64,000 bases of DNA from Bacillus thuringiensis (lineage in GTDB: Bacteria > Bacillota > Bacilli > Bacillales > Bacillaceae_G): the NCBI RefSeq assembly GCF_022095615.2, contig NZ_CP155559.1:865501-929500 (forward strand). The letters run 5' to 3'. The translations under genes and the position numbers were made by a program. This document shows, one piece after another, positions 35,682 to 44,543 of this stretch. Positions within the stretch are counted from its first letter, which is position 1, and the number at the start of each line of letters is the position of its first letter. The notes below the pieces were generated by a model. The model did not search any database and was not told the DNA's origin. It was given only the letters and a program-made list of their open reading frames with translations.

Positions 35682-36635
35682 TTGAATAATTATAGTAAAA
35701 CACCTGCATGTATATATACGTATGCATTTCGCGAGGAGGAGCGTGCTTTATGTTACCTGGAAATGCGCTCGTTCTTTGGAATGGAATCTCACGTTAATAT
35801 TTTGAAAAGTGATGTCAAAATTGAACCGAGTAGAAGTGCGTTTATAAAAGAGCGCGTTGAGGTTATGTATGAAGGAGACGACTTAGAAAGTATTCTAAAA
35901 CAAGTGGAACAAATTGATTTGGCGGGGGCGTCGTTTAAAGTTATCTTCGTTAAAATCAATGATCTTGGCAAAGAAAATAAAATTGAATATGGAGAGCGAC
36001 GTCTCATTGAACGTGACCTCGGTATGCATATTGAAGGAGAAGCGGATGTTCGTAATCCAGAGCGTGTATTCGGGATTGTTCCTCTTGGAGGACGCTGGTA
36101 CTTTGGACACTATGTAGAAAGTGAACCAGTTTGGTATCATCACATAAAAAAACCGCATAGTTATTCGACATCTCTTAGCACACGTGTTGCGAGATCAGTT
36201 GCAAATATTGCGGTGCCTAATCCAGAAGGAGTACGAGCAATTGACCCGTGCTGCGGCATTGGAACAGTAGTAGTAGAAGCACTTTCTATGGGGATTAACA
36301 TTGTTGGTAGAGATATAAATCCACTTGTAGTTCTTGGAACGAGAAAAAATATCGCACACTTCGGGTTCGAAGGGACAGTAACAATAGGTCCGATTGAGGA
36401 AATTACTGAGAACTACGACGTTGCCATTATTGATATGCCATACGACTTATTTACGCATGCAACACCAGAAGACCAGTTCTCGATTCTTTCAAGTGCGCGC
36501 CGCATCGCTAAAAAGGTAGTCGTTGTCACGATGGAAACGATGGACGACATGATCCATGAAGCAGGATTTGAAATTACAGATCGCTGTATTACAAGAAAAG
36601 GATCATTTACTAGACAAATTCTTGTTTGTGAATAA
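35682..36635 (+). CDS. SAM-dependent RNA methyltransferase (UPF0020/Trm11-like)
   Basis: A 317-residue protein with an N-terminal substrate-recognition region and a C-terminal Rossmann methyltransferase. The methyltransferase part carries AIDPCCGIGTVVVEALSMG (SAM loop) and IIDMPYDLF in place of the DPPY catalytic motif of N2-guanine RNA methyltransferases. This places it near THUMP/Trm11-type tRNA methylases; the exact base is unknown. The start is a TTG at 35682 with AGAGGA at slightly long spacing, and no in-frame ATG fits better. Confidence 0.8.
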   Translation: MNNYSKTPACIYTYAFREEERALCYLEMRSFFGMESHVNILKSDVKIEPSRSAFIKERVEVMYEGDDLESILKQVEQIDLAGASFKVIFVKINDLGKENKIEYGERRLIERDLGMHIEGEADVRNPERVFGIVPLGGRWYFGHYVESEPVWYHHIKKPHSYSTSLSTRVARSVANIAVPNPEGVRAIDPCCGIGTVVVEALSMGINIVGRDINPLVVLGTRKNIAHFGFEGTVTIGPIEEITENYDVAIIDMPYDLFTHATPEDQFSILSSARRIAKKVVVVTMETMDDMIHEAGFEITDRCITRKGSFTRQILVCE

Positions 36636-36640
36636 GAAAG

Positions 36641-36671
36641 GAAGGTCACCCGTTTGGGTGACCTTTTTTGT
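36641..36671 (+). terminator. Terminator of the methyltransferase gene
   Basis: AAGGTCACCC/GGGTGACCTT with GTTT loop and T run. Confidence 0.9.
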
Positions 36672-36765
36672 TTGTATTGATGTGTGATTGGTTGGTGGAA
36701 TGGAGGAGTGATTTGGCGGGAATTGTTGAATCGTTGATAAATGCCGAGAAGCACTCGATAACAGA

Positions 36766-36912
36766 TTACTCTTTTTTTGTCTTCTCTTGTTCTGCAGTTA
36801 GTAAATTACGTAAGACGTGTCCGCGGTAACTTTCTAGTTTGCGTCCTTCATGATAGCGCACACCTAATTTTTTCAGTTCGGCTACGTACCAACCTTTTGT
36901 TCCGTAGTACAT
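36766..36912 (-). CDS. DUF2639 (YflJ-like) small protein, 48 aa
   Basis: A short minus-strand gene from ATG 36912 with AAGGAAGTGA upstream. It encodes MYYGTKGWYVAELKKLGV, then HEGRKLESYRGHVLRNLL and a lysine-rich tail. The G-KGWYV-ELK-LG and HEGRKLE blocks are those I remember for B. subtilis YflJ and the DUF2639 family, whose function is unknown. Confidence 0.8.
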   Translation of the reverse strand: MYYGTKGWYVAELKKLGVRYHEGRKLESYRGHVLRNLLTAEQEKTKKE

Positions 36913-37092
36913 GAGATCACTTCCTTTTGCTTTTGAACAGTATATGTTGGGGGTGGAAGTAACTTTCCATTGAAAATAATAAGCCTGGTTGTATCGAGGT
37001 GTTCCATAAAATAGCTTCCGGACAGTGTATAAAAAAATAGACAGCAGTGTATGCTTTTTTACACAATGTATACAAATTTATACCCTATGCGT

Positions 37093-37107
37093 TGGCATGA
37101 TATTTGC
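37093..37107 (+). promoter_or_regulatory. Sigma-54 promoter of the proline racemase operon
   Basis: TGGCATGATATTTGC has the GG-N10-GC spacing and the TGGCA...TTGC core of -24/-12 promoters. Transcription would start near 37118, about 27 bases before ATG 37145. Sigma-54 promoters need an enhancer-binding activator; the inverted repeat GTGTA-N8-TACAC upstream (about 37048-37065) is a possible site. Confidence 0.85.
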
Positions 37108-37144
37108 AAGAAAAAGAGTATCAACATATAGGGGAGAGATAGAA

Positions 37145-38149
37145 ATGAAGGTTAGTAAAGTGTATACGACAATTGATGCTCACGTAGCTGGGGAACCGCT
37201 TCGAATTATTACAGGCGGTGTGCCAGAAATAAAGGGAGAAACGCAGTTAGAAAGACGCGCATACTGTATGGAACATTTGGATCATCTTCGCGAAATTCTT
37301 ATGTATGAACCGAGAGGACATCACGGCATGTACGGTTGTATCATTACACCACCTGCAAGTGCTCACGCTGATTTTGGTGTATTATTTATGCACAATGAAG
37401 GCTGGAGTACGATGTGTGGTCATGGTATTATCGCCGTTATTACAGTCGGAATTGAAACAGGTATGTTTGAAGTGACAGGTGAGAAACAAAAGTTCATTAT
37501 TGATAGCCCTGCTGGGGAAGTAGTCGCGTATGCAAAATATAACGGGAGCGAAGTAGAGTCCGTATCATTTGAAAATGTTCCTTCATTTGTATACAAAAAA
37601 GACGTTCCTATTAAAATAGATAACTATGAGTTTCAAGTAGATATCGCGTTTGGCGGAGCATTTTATGCGGTAGTAGATTGTAAGGAATTTGGCTTGAAAG
37701 TTGATTTCAAGGACTTACCTGCTATTCAAACGTGGGGCGGTAAAATTAAACACTATATTGAGAGCCAAATGGAAGTAAAGCACCCACTGGAAGAAGATTT
37801 AAAAGGAATATACGGCGTTATTTTCTCAGATGAACCGAAAGAAAAAGACGCAACGTTACGAAATGTAACAATTTTCGCTGATGGGCAAGTAGATCGTTCC
37901 CCTTGTGGCACAGGAACTTCCGCAAGAATCGCAACTCTTTTTGAAAAAGATGCTTTACACAAGGGAGAAATTTTCGTCCATGAATGTATTACTGACGGAA
38001 AATTCGAAGGAGAAGTATTGTCGATAACAGCGGTAGATACATACGAAGCTGTCGTTTCGAAAGTAACAGGGCATGCATTTATTACAGGATTTCATCAGTT
38101 CGTTGTAGACCCGAGAGATGATTTAAATCGAGGATTTTTGTTAGGATAG
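37145..38149 (+). CDS. Proline racemase family (hydroxyproline epimerase-like) enzyme
   Basis: A 334-residue cytoplasmic enzyme with both catalytic cysteines of racemases/epimerases: Cys91 in MCGHG and Cys254 in [11 protein letters not shown]. The dehydratase branch usually lacks one of them. Epimerisation of proline or 4-hydroxyproline is therefore likely, but the substrate is unproved. The frame is open from 37025, but GGGGAGAGATAG sets ATG 37145 and the sigma-54 promoter lies inside the spurious extension. The next gene encodes a cyclodeaminase/imine-reductase-type protein 19 bases downstream, forming a catabolic pair. Confidence 0.9.
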   Translation: MKVSKVYTTIDAHVAGEPLRIITGGVPEIKGETQLERRAYCMEHLDHLREILMYEPRGHHGMYGCIITPPASAHADFGVLFMHNEGWSTMCGHGIIAVITVGIETGMFEVTGEKQKFIIDSPAGEVVAYAKYNGSEVESVSFENVPSFVYKKDVPIKIDNYEFQVDIAFGGAFYAVVDCKEFGLKVDFKDLPAIQTWGGKIKHYIESQMEVKHPLEEDLKGIYGVIFSDEPKEKDATLRNVTIFADGQVDRSPCGTGTSARIATLFEKDALHKGEIFVHECITDGKFEGEVLSITAVDTYEAVVSKVTGHAFITGFHQFVVDPRDDLNRGFLLG

Positions 38150-38168
38150 AAGGAGGAGGTGGAAAGAT

Positions 38169-39146
38169 ATGCTAGTCATAAGCGCGAACGAACAAAGAAA
38201 CTTAGTAAATATGAATGAAGTCATTGCATACGCGGCGCTTGCTTTACAAGAATTTTCCGCAGAAAGAACAATCACGCCAATACGAGGTTCTTTGCCATTT
38301 GCTAATGAGAAAAATACGGCATTAATTATGCCTTCCGTAGCGGAAGGACTTGAGGAAATTGGTTTAAAAGTAGTAACAGTAGTCCCGCAGAATAAAAAGA
38401 TAGGAAAGAAAACGATAAACGGGATTGTAATGCTATCTGACTTTCAAACGGGAGAACCGCTCGCACTTTTAGAAGGATCCTATTTAACAATGATTCGAAC
38501 AGGTGCCTTATCAGGAGTAGCGACAAAACATTTAGCTCGTCATGATGCAAAAACTTTATGCATCATCGGGACAGGCGAACAGGCGAAGGGAATTGCCGAA
38601 GCTGTATTTGCGGTAAGAGATATTGAAAAGGTCATTTTATACAATCGAACAGAAGAAAAAGCGTATGCATTTGCGCAATACATACAAGAGAGATTCAATA
38701 CACCTGCTTACGTTCACACAAATGCAAATGAAGCAATAAGCGAAGCAGACATCATCGTCACAACTACAAACGCATCCACACCAGTCTTCTCAGAAAAACT
38801 ACAAAAAGGCGTCCATATAAACGCCGTCGGCTCATTCAGGCCAAGCATGCAAGAACTACCATCCCACGCCATCGCGGGCGCTAACAAAGTAGTAGTCGAA
38901 TCAAAAGAAGCAGCACTAGAAGAAACAGGTGACCTTCAAGTTCCAATAAAAGAAGGTCTATTTGAAGCAAGCAACATCCATGCCGAACTTGGTCAAATTA
39001 TAAGCGGCGAAAAAGCCGGCCGTGAAAACGACGAAGAGATTACTATTTTCAAATCAGTTGGTTTGGCGGTAGTGGATATTATCGTTGCGAAGTATTTGTA
39101 TGAGAGAGCGGTGGAGCACGGAGTTGGGGAGAGGATTGAGTTTTGA
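38169..39146 (+). CDS. Ornithine cyclodeaminase/mu-crystallin family protein
   Basis: NAD(P)-dependent 325-residue enzyme with the Rossmann block TLCIIGTGEQAKGIAEAV and the substrate-side MIRTGALSGVATKHLAR. Beside proline-racemase-type genes, members often act as delta-1-pyrroline-2-carboxylate (ketimine) reductases in hydroxyproline breakdown; ornithine cyclodeaminase or alanine dehydrogenase activity is the alternative. A very strong GAAGGAGGAGGTGG ribosome site precedes ATG 38169. Codon use switches from C-ending to G-ending near 39060. Confidence 0.87.
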   Translation: MLVISANEQRNLVNMNEVIAYAALALQEFSAERTITPIRGSLPFANEKNTALIMPSVAEGLEEIGLKVVTVVPQNKKIGKKTINGIVMLSDFQTGEPLALLEGSYLTMIRTGALSGVATKHLARHDAKTLCIIGTGEQAKGIAEAVFAVRDIEKVILYNRTEEKAYAFAQYIQERFNTPAYVHTNANEAISEADIIVTTTNASTPVFSEKLQKGVHINAVGSFRPSMQELPSHAIAGANKVVVESKEAALEETGDLQVPIKEGLFEASNIHAELGQIISGEKAGRENDEEITIFKSVGLAVVDIIVAKYLYERAVEHGVGERIEF

Positions 39147-39195
39147 GAGAGACTGCCTTTTGGTGGTATCAAATCATGAATTCAATTGGCGTATG

Positions 39196-39238
39196 AAAAA
39201 AGTTGCACCTCTAACAAATAGAGGTGCAACTTTTTTTC
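39196..39238. terminator. Bidirectional terminator
   Basis: AAAGTTGCACCTCTA/TAGAGGTGCAACTTT with A and T runs. The last codons of the minus-strand gene lie within it. Confidence 0.92.
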
Positions 39239-39573
39239 CATTCTCGCCATTCTTCTGTTATATCTTCTTCGGATTCTAAGCCAGCTATTCGTGCAGCTGC
39301 ATCGATAAATTCATAGAGATCTTCTCTTTCCATTGTTTCGATAAAATGGTCATGTTCGATATTTAGTTCATTTAATTTAATAACGACCTCTTTAACAAAT
39401 TGCATTACTTCGACTTCGGTTGGATCCTCACCTAATTGCTCTAAATTGTTAATGTAAGTGTCAAGAACCTTATTTGTTGCACTTATATTTTCTTCAGTGA
39501 AAAATTCCCCATCTTCATCATACTCAACCCATGAGGTTGTTGGTTTGTTTTTTTTCAATTCATCAAATGTCAT
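39211..39573 (-). CDS. Hypothetical acidic cytoplasmic protein, 120 aa
   Basis: A strongly acidic, mostly helical protein (MTFDELKKNKPTTSW...), with no signal or membrane segment. The family is not recognised; the acidic character and DLYEFIDAAARIAGL helix recall small immunity-like proteins, but that is only an impression. CAGGAGGTTATC precedes ATG 39573. The C-terminus (SCTSIC) is encoded inside the terminator hairpin, so the true end may once have been shorter. Confidence 0.7.
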   Translation of the reverse strand: MTFDELKKNKPTTSWVEYDEDGEFFTEENISATNKVLDTYINNLEQLGEDPTEVEVMQFVKEVVIKLNELNIEHDHFIETMEREDLYEFIDAAARIAGLESEEDITEEWREWKKSCTSIC

Positions 39574-39914
39574 GATAACCTCCTGAAAATATTTTTTATC
39601 TTCAATTTCATTCTACATTTTCGATCATATATAACAATCATTTTAGAGGGATTTCTTTTAGGTTGCTAGGCTTAAACTGATTTTGAGAGGCCACCTCTTT
39701 CAAGGTGACCTCTCGTACTGCATTATTTTGAAACCTTGGTTAGCTATTCAATCTTTGAAGTATTTACTGTTTTTAAATCAATGAGTAAGGTGCAAAATTC
39801 AAAGTATATGGTGGCACTATTTGTACTTCGTCCTGTAATCTTTTCTCATCGAATAAACCTAGAGCTATCACTCATGCCTTCAGTTGAACACCCTGATGAC
39901 TGAGCCAAGATAAA
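39574..39914. other. Gene-free stretch before the esterase cassette
   Basis: It holds one hairpin (GAGAGGCCACCT/AGGTGACCTCTC, about 39685-39716) without a T run. The rest is AT-rich with no frame longer than a few dozen codons. It may mark the left border of the inserted cassette that follows. Confidence 0.45.
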
Positions 39915-40853
39915 TTATGGATGAAGTGCCCGTGCCATCGCATCAAAATAATTCTGACTGGCACGCTGACTTACTACGGATTCAGGCACAAATACGTCAA
40001 AGCAATGGAAGCAGCCGGGGTAGAGGTGAAATTCAACGTCTACTCCTGCTTGTGCAAGTCGTGTTACATATTCAATGGTTTCATCTCGAAATAAATCGAG
40101 TTGACCTACACATGTATAAGTTGGCGGTAGCCCGGCTAAGTTTTCTGCTCTCGAAGGTACGGCATAGGGAGATAGCTCGTTGGAATCTTTCTCCTTGCCC
40201 AAGTACATACTCCAAGCCGTCAAATTGTTTGCTCTATTCCATGTTGCGTGGTCTTCTGTAATCTCATAGCTTGATGGTGTTATGTTGCGGTTGTCAAGCA
40301 TCGGATACAGCGGCATCTGGAATATAATAGATGGACCTCCTTTATCCCGAGCCATTAACGCAAGCGCTGCGGTTAGTCCACCGCCTCCACTTGCACCGGC
40401 GATCGCAACTCGATTCACATCAATGCCCAGCGAGTCTGCCTCATTTGTCATCCAAACCAATCCTGCATAACAATCTTCGATAGCCGCTGGATAAGGATGT
40501 TCGGGAGCAAGTCGATAATCGACAGACACAACAACGCATTTAGCATTCTGAACAAAGCGTTCACACAAAACATCGTCCATATCGGGGTGTCCCATTACGT
40601 ATCCGCCACCGTGAATCCACAGCATAGCTGGAAGTTTATCAAGATTGTTCTCAACGGGTTCGTAAATTTTAACTAACATCTCGCCAGCAGCGCCAGGAAT
40701 CATTCGCTTGGTCATGTGTACAAGCTCTGATTTTTCCAAATGTGGATTCGACAAGAGACTTCGACTCGCCTCTAAATCCCCCTCTAATTGAAAGCCTGGA
40801 AATTGGGAGAAAGCCTGTTTTAATTCTGGTAATACTCGACTGTCAATTTTCAT
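39915..40853 (-). CDS. Alpha/beta hydrolase, HSL-type esterase
   Basis: A 312-residue carboxylesterase of the hormone-sensitive lipase group. The oxyanion block is HGGGYVMGH, the nucleophile elbow GASGGGG, a likely catalytic Asp in GQLDLFRDE and the His in YPGCFHCFD near the C-terminus. It is cytoplasmic without signal peptide and probably hydrolyses short-chain esters. GGAGGAATTT precedes ATG 40853. It follows a flavin-monooxygenase gene on the same strand and probably shares its transcript. Base composition is visibly more GC-rich than the neighbours. Confidence 0.88.
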   Translation of the reverse strand: MKIDSRVLPELKQAFSQFPGFQLEGDLEASRSLLSNPHLEKSELVHMTKRMIPGAAGEMLVKIYEPVENNLDKLPAMLWIHGGGYVMGHPDMDDVLCERFVQNAKCVVVSVDYRLAPEHPYPAAIEDCYAGLVWMTNEADSLGIDVNRVAIAGASGGGGLTAALALMARDKGGPSIIFQMPLYPMLDNRNITPSSYEITEDHATWNRANNLTAWSMYLGKEKDSNELSPYAVPSRAENLAGLPPTYTCVGQLDLFRDETIEYVTRLAQAGVDVEFHLYPGCFHCFDVFVPESVVSQRASQNYFDAMARALHP

Positions 40854-40904
40854 GTAAATTCCTCCAATTAAATAATGAGACTTGATGCAATCCTTATGGA
40901 ATAA

Positions 40905-41978
40905 TTAACGGAATAGATGTGTCTCCTGTTCTCCTTCAGCTTCCCATTTGGCAATTTCCTCTCTTACACGAGGGGCAACTTCTGTTCCAAGCAATTCTAT
41001 GGCACGCATGACTTGATCATGTGGCATGGTACTTAATGGTACATACATCATAAAGCGTGTAATCCCTACATGCTTACGAAGATGGATGATTTTTTCGGCG
41101 ACTGTATCTGGATCACCAACATACAATGCCCCTTCAAAACTTCGTGCAGCATCAAAGCTGGAACGATCATAATAAGGCCACCCCCGCTCTTTACCAAGTT
41201 TATTCATGCCTGCCTGAGTGGATGGGAAAAATGTATCTGCTGCCAATTCCGTATTCTCTCCAACAAATCCAATCGAATGAGATCCCACCTGAAGTTTTGA
41301 TACATCATGACCAGCGTGAGCTGCCGCTTTCTTATATAGCTGTACAATTCGTGCAAAGTGCATGGGGCTACCACCAATAATCGCCAGCATAAGTGGTAAT
41401 CCCAGAAAACCGGCACGGATAGCAGACTCTTGATTTCCACCGCTACCAACCCATATCGGTAAAGGATTTTGAACAGGTCTTGGATACACACCTAAATTAT
41501 TGATTGCTGGTCGATGTCCGCCTTCCCAAGTCACTTTTTCGGACTGACGTATTTTGAGAAGTAGGTCCAAATGTTCTTCAAACAGTTCTTCATAGTCCTT
41601 CATGTTATAGCCAAACAATGGAAAAGATTCGATAAAGGAACCACGACCCGCCATAATCTCCGCGCGTCCATTTGAAATGCCATCCAGTGTAGAGAAATCC
41701 TGAAAAACGCGCACAGGATCAGCTGAAGAAAGTACAGTTACTGCACTCGCTAGCCGTATCTTTTTCGTTTGTGGTGCCGCCGCTGATAGAACCATCGCTG
41801 GAGAGGATGCTGCATAATCCTTCCTATGGTGCTCACCAACACCAAACACATCAAGTCCTACTTGATCAGCAAGAACGATTTCTTCAACAACTTCACGCAA
41901 TCGCTGTGCGTGACTTATCACTTCACCACTATGTACATCTGGTTTCGTTTCTACAAAAGACGTAATCCCTATTTCCAT
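40905..41978 (-). CDS. LLM-class flavin-dependent oxidoreductase
   Basis: Luciferase-like monooxygenase of 357 residues using FMNH2. Typical blocks are EEIVLADQVGLDVFGVGEHH near the N-terminus, AVTVLSSADPVRVFQDFSTLD, GRAEIMAGRGSFIESF and LPIWVGSGGNQESAIRAG. The substrate is unknown. AGGAGAGATGAC precedes ATG 41978. With the esterase downstream and the MFS pump upstream it forms a minus-strand cassette. Confidence 0.88.
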   Translation of the reverse strand: MEIGITSFVETKPDVHSGEVISHAQRLREVVEEIVLADQVGLDVFGVGEHHRKDYAASSPAMVLSAAAPQTKKIRLASAVTVLSSADPVRVFQDFSTLDGISNGRAEIMAGRGSFIESFPLFGYNMKDYEELFEEHLDLLLKIRQSEKVTWEGGHRPAINNLGVYPRPVQNPLPIWVGSGGNQESAIRAGFLGLPLMLAIIGGSPMHFARIVQLYKKAAAHAGHDVSKLQVGSHSIGFVGENTELAADTFFPSTQAGMNKLGKERGWPYYDRSSFDAARSFEGALYVGDPDTVAEKIIHLRKHVGITRFMMYVPLSTMPHDQVMRAIELLGTEVAPRVREEIAKWEAEGEQETHLFR

Positions 41979-42078
41979 TTGTCATCTCTCCTAGTTCAAT
42001 TAGATTTTAAGTCAAAAAAATTAATCATTTCCTTTATAGTAGTAACGTGTTTCTCATATTGGCTAACACACGTTTATT

Positions 42079-43338
42079 TCATGAAATTTTACCTCGTCTG
42101 GTCATAGCCCAAAAAAGAAGAGCGAAAGCACTGACAGAGGCTCCGAGTAAGGAAACCCCTCCCCAGCCAAAGTGTGCGTATATTTGAGTCGAAGCAATTG
42201 AACCACCAGCACTGCCGATAGAATAAAACACCATATATCCAGCAGTAAGTCGACTCCGTGCTTCTGTATGCAATGGAAGGATCATGGTTTGATTCGTGAC
42301 ATGTATTGCCTGTACGGCCAAATCAAGTAGAACTATCCCTATCACTAATGCGATTAATGACTGCTCTATATAACTGATGAACAACCATGAAATCAATAAT
42401 AGAGCTAAAGCAATACCTGTCGTTCGTTGTCCGTAACCTTGATCGGCCCATTTCCCTGCCCGTGCCGCAGCTAAGGCTCCAGCCACACCTACAAGACCGA
42501 ATGCGCCAATTGCACTATGAGATAGAGCAATTGGCGGTGTACTAAGTGGCAGTACTAGTGAGGTCCACAAAATGCTGAAATCAGCAAAAATCAGCATGGC
42601 TAGAACGGAGCGAACACGTAACGTTCGTTCTTGAATAAATAAAGTAAGCACCGATCTAATCAACTCAGGGTAGGATAGCGATTTTACCTCGCGCTTAACA
42701 TTGGGCAACATCTTTATAAACATAAAAACCATCAAAAGCATGAGCGCAGCAGAAAATAGATATACAGAACGCCATCCCGCAACATCTGTTAATATACCAG
42801 CAAAAGTGCGTGCGAGAAGTATGCCAATAACTATTCCACTTGTTACAATTCCAACGACACGTCCTCTTTCTGTAGGGGAAGCGATGGTCGCTGCAAACGC
42901 CACGAGAGTCTGTGTCACAACTGCAAGCAGACCCACCAAAGCCATACCTGCGAAAAGTACCATGCTGGAGGAAGCAGTACCAACTATAACCAGAGCTGTT
43001 GTAGATAATAGCATCTGACCGACAATTAGACGTCGCTGGTTTAGCAAATCTCCAAGCGGTACGAGTAGCAGTAAGCCCACTCCGTAAAAAATTTGTGTAA
43101 CGGTAATAACAACACCAATAATGGAATGGTTAATACTAAACTCATTAGATAGTTGATCAAGCAACGGCTGTGCAAAGTAAATATTGGCAACAGACATTCC
43201 ACAGGCAGTCGCAAACAATAATGCCAAAGCGTGAGACATGGATGGCTGTTGATTCAAATTAGGTTTTGTTATGGAAGATTTATGACTTATCTTAGTGTAG
43301 AGTGGATCATCTTCTATATCTGTCTCTGTTTTAAACAT
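42079..43338 (-). CDS. MFS transporter (DHA1-type efflux pump)
   Basis: A 419-residue transporter with twelve hydrophobic segments. It starts with a polar stretch of about 30 residues before SHALALLFATACGMSVANIYFA; the conserved loop LLLVPLGDLLNQRR lies between segments 2 and 3. It probably exports drugs or small metabolites. The gene is divergent from the TetR gene, and an operator-like palindrome lies about 40 bases upstream of its start. ATG 43338 follows GGAGGTTAAGG. Confidence 0.87.
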   Translation of the reverse strand: MFKTETDIEDDPLYTKISHKSSITKPNLNQQPSMSHALALLFATACGMSVANIYFAQPLLDQLSNEFSINHSIIGVVITVTQIFYGVGLLLLVPLGDLLNQRRLIVGQMLLSTTALVIVGTASSSMVLFAGMALVGLLAVVTQTLVAFAATIASPTERGRVVGIVTSGIVIGILLARTFAGILTDVAGWRSVYLFSAALMLLMVFMFIKMLPNVKREVKSLSYPELIRSVLTLFIQERTLRVRSVLAMLIFADFSILWTSLVLPLSTPPIALSHSAIGAFGLVGVAGALAAARAGKWADQGYGQRTTGIALALLLISWLFISYIEQSLIALVIGIVLLDLAVQAIHVTNQTMILPLHTEARSRLTAGYMVFYSIGSAGGSIASTQIYAHFGWGGVSLLGASVSAFALLFWAMTRRGKIS

Positions 43339-43377
43339 ACCTTAACCTCCAATCACATTAGATTTTTAATCATAACA

Positions 43378-43389
43378 TACCGTTCGGTA
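43378..43389. promoter_or_regulatory. TetR-type operator, site 1
   Basis: TACCGTTCGGTA: TACCG and CGGTA inverted around a two-base centre, next to the MFS gene start. It shares the string ACATACYGTTYGGTA with site 2. Confidence 0.7.
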
Positions 43390-43520
43390 CAATATAATTA
43401 CTGGTAAATATAACTTAGTCTCATTCGTGATGTCAACGATTTTTGCACTAAAATTTATGTTTCATTAAATGAATGGAGCTTAATTTGACATAAATAATGG
43501 CTAATTATATAATAATTACA

Positions 43521-43532
43521 TACTGTTTGGTA
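43521..43532. promoter_or_regulatory. TetR-type operator, site 2
   Basis: TACTGTTTGGTA, the degenerate version of site 1, about 80 bases upstream of the TetR start. The two sites can repress both divergent promoters. Confidence 0.62.
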
Positions 43533-43611
43533 ATGAAAAAACAATTGTAATTACCTACACACCTATCTTAAAACAATTAATAAAATCAAAGTTTGAGAAG
43601 GAGAATTCTTA

Positions 43612-44193
43612 ATGGCACGAACTCGTGAATTTGATGAGGATCAAGTTTTAGATGCAGCAATGCAGCTATTTTGGGAGAAGGGATATGAGGCTACCTCATT
43701 AAGTGATCTTACTTCTAGAATGGGCATTCAACGCCCTAGTATTTATTCGGCTTTTGGAGATAAGAAAGAATTGTTTGAAGCCGCACTTCGTAGATATACA
43801 ATGTCTCGGGCATCTGATATACGAAATAGGCTTCAAAGTCACTCCTCTGTAAAAGAGTCATTTTCTATTTTCTTTGCGGATGTCGTCAATGAAGAATACG
43901 CGGGTGATCTTAGTAAAGGTTGTTTTTGTATCAATACAATGGTTGAATTAGCACCTCATGATGAGAGATTTGAAATTTTGACCAGAGAACATCAAATGTA
44001 CCTCGCTGTCATTTTTCAGGAGACGATCGAACGAGGGATCCAATCAGGTGAGCTGGAAGTCAACACAGATGCAAAGTCTTTGGCACAGGCACTGATTGTA
44101 GCGTTAATCGGTCTAACGGTTATGATGAAATCTCGCCCCCAACGTTCATTTGTCGACAATGTAATAGCAGCGACGCTCACATTACTTAAGTGA
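43612..44193 (+). CDS. TetR/AcrR family regulator
   Basis: A 193-residue repressor with an N-terminal helix-turn-helix (about residues 20-50: LFWEKGYEATSLSDLTSRMG then PSIYSAFGDKKELF) and a ligand-binding helical domain (CFCINTMVELAPHDERFE). It probably controls the divergent MFS pump, oxidoreductase and esterase as well as itself through the two palindromes. AGAAGGAGAA precedes ATG 43612. Confidence 0.9.
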   Translation: MARTREFDEDQVLDAAMQLFWEKGYEATSLSDLTSRMGIQRPSIYSAFGDKKELFEAALRRYTMSRASDIRNRLQSHSSVKESFSIFFADVVNEEYAGDLSKGCFCINTMVELAPHDERFEILTREHQMYLAVIFQETIERGIQSGELEVNTDAKSLAQALIVALIGLTVMMKSRPQRSFVDNVIAATLTLLK

Positions 44194-44252
44194 CATGATT
44201 GTATATGAAAGTACGAAAACTATACCTTTATAGGGGTAGCGTCACATCGCCA

Positions 44253-44365
44253 TCAAACTAAAATTTTATAGTACCCCCAGAACGAAATTTTGTGCTAACT
44301 TGAAACAAAAAAACTCATTTTTTCGTTTCGGGGTAATTCTGAATTCTTAAGTTGATGGGTATGGG
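44253..44365. mobile_element. MIC231-like miniature element, relic
   Basis: The right end, read on the minus strand, is CATACCCATCAACTTAAGAA. This differs by one base from the IS231 terminal repeat as I remember it. The left end CATCGCCATCAAACTAAA is a poorer match. Only about 110 bases lie between, without a transposase gene. The right flank GGGTAGTACCC fits the GGG-N5-CCC target preference of IS231, and the left flank shares GGGGTAG. A fragment of a related sequence lies at 46095-46185. Confidence 0.55.
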
Positions 44366-44499
44366 GTAGTACCCCTAAAATGTGAACTCACAATATTAAT
44401 TTGTATCTAGTCTTAAAAATGAATAACTTTAACATCGATAAGGATTTTGAGATAAGTCATACGAGATATTTGTAAGCCTTAGTTGAAGTGTAAAATTAA

Positions 44500-44543
44500 T
44501 TAAATATCTATCAATAGAATAAATTATATTGATAGATATTTAA
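44500..44543. repeat. Perfect 17-bp inverted repeat (AT-rich hairpin)
   Basis: TTAAATATCTATCAATA (44500-44516) and its exact complement (44527-44543) around a 10-base loop. It is not next to any gene end, so it is not an ordinary terminator. Confidence 0.85.

Noticed and set aside
37025..37144. 40-residue N-terminal extension of the proline racemase
   Set aside because: This region contains the sigma-54 promoter, and a strong ribosome site fixes the start at 37145.
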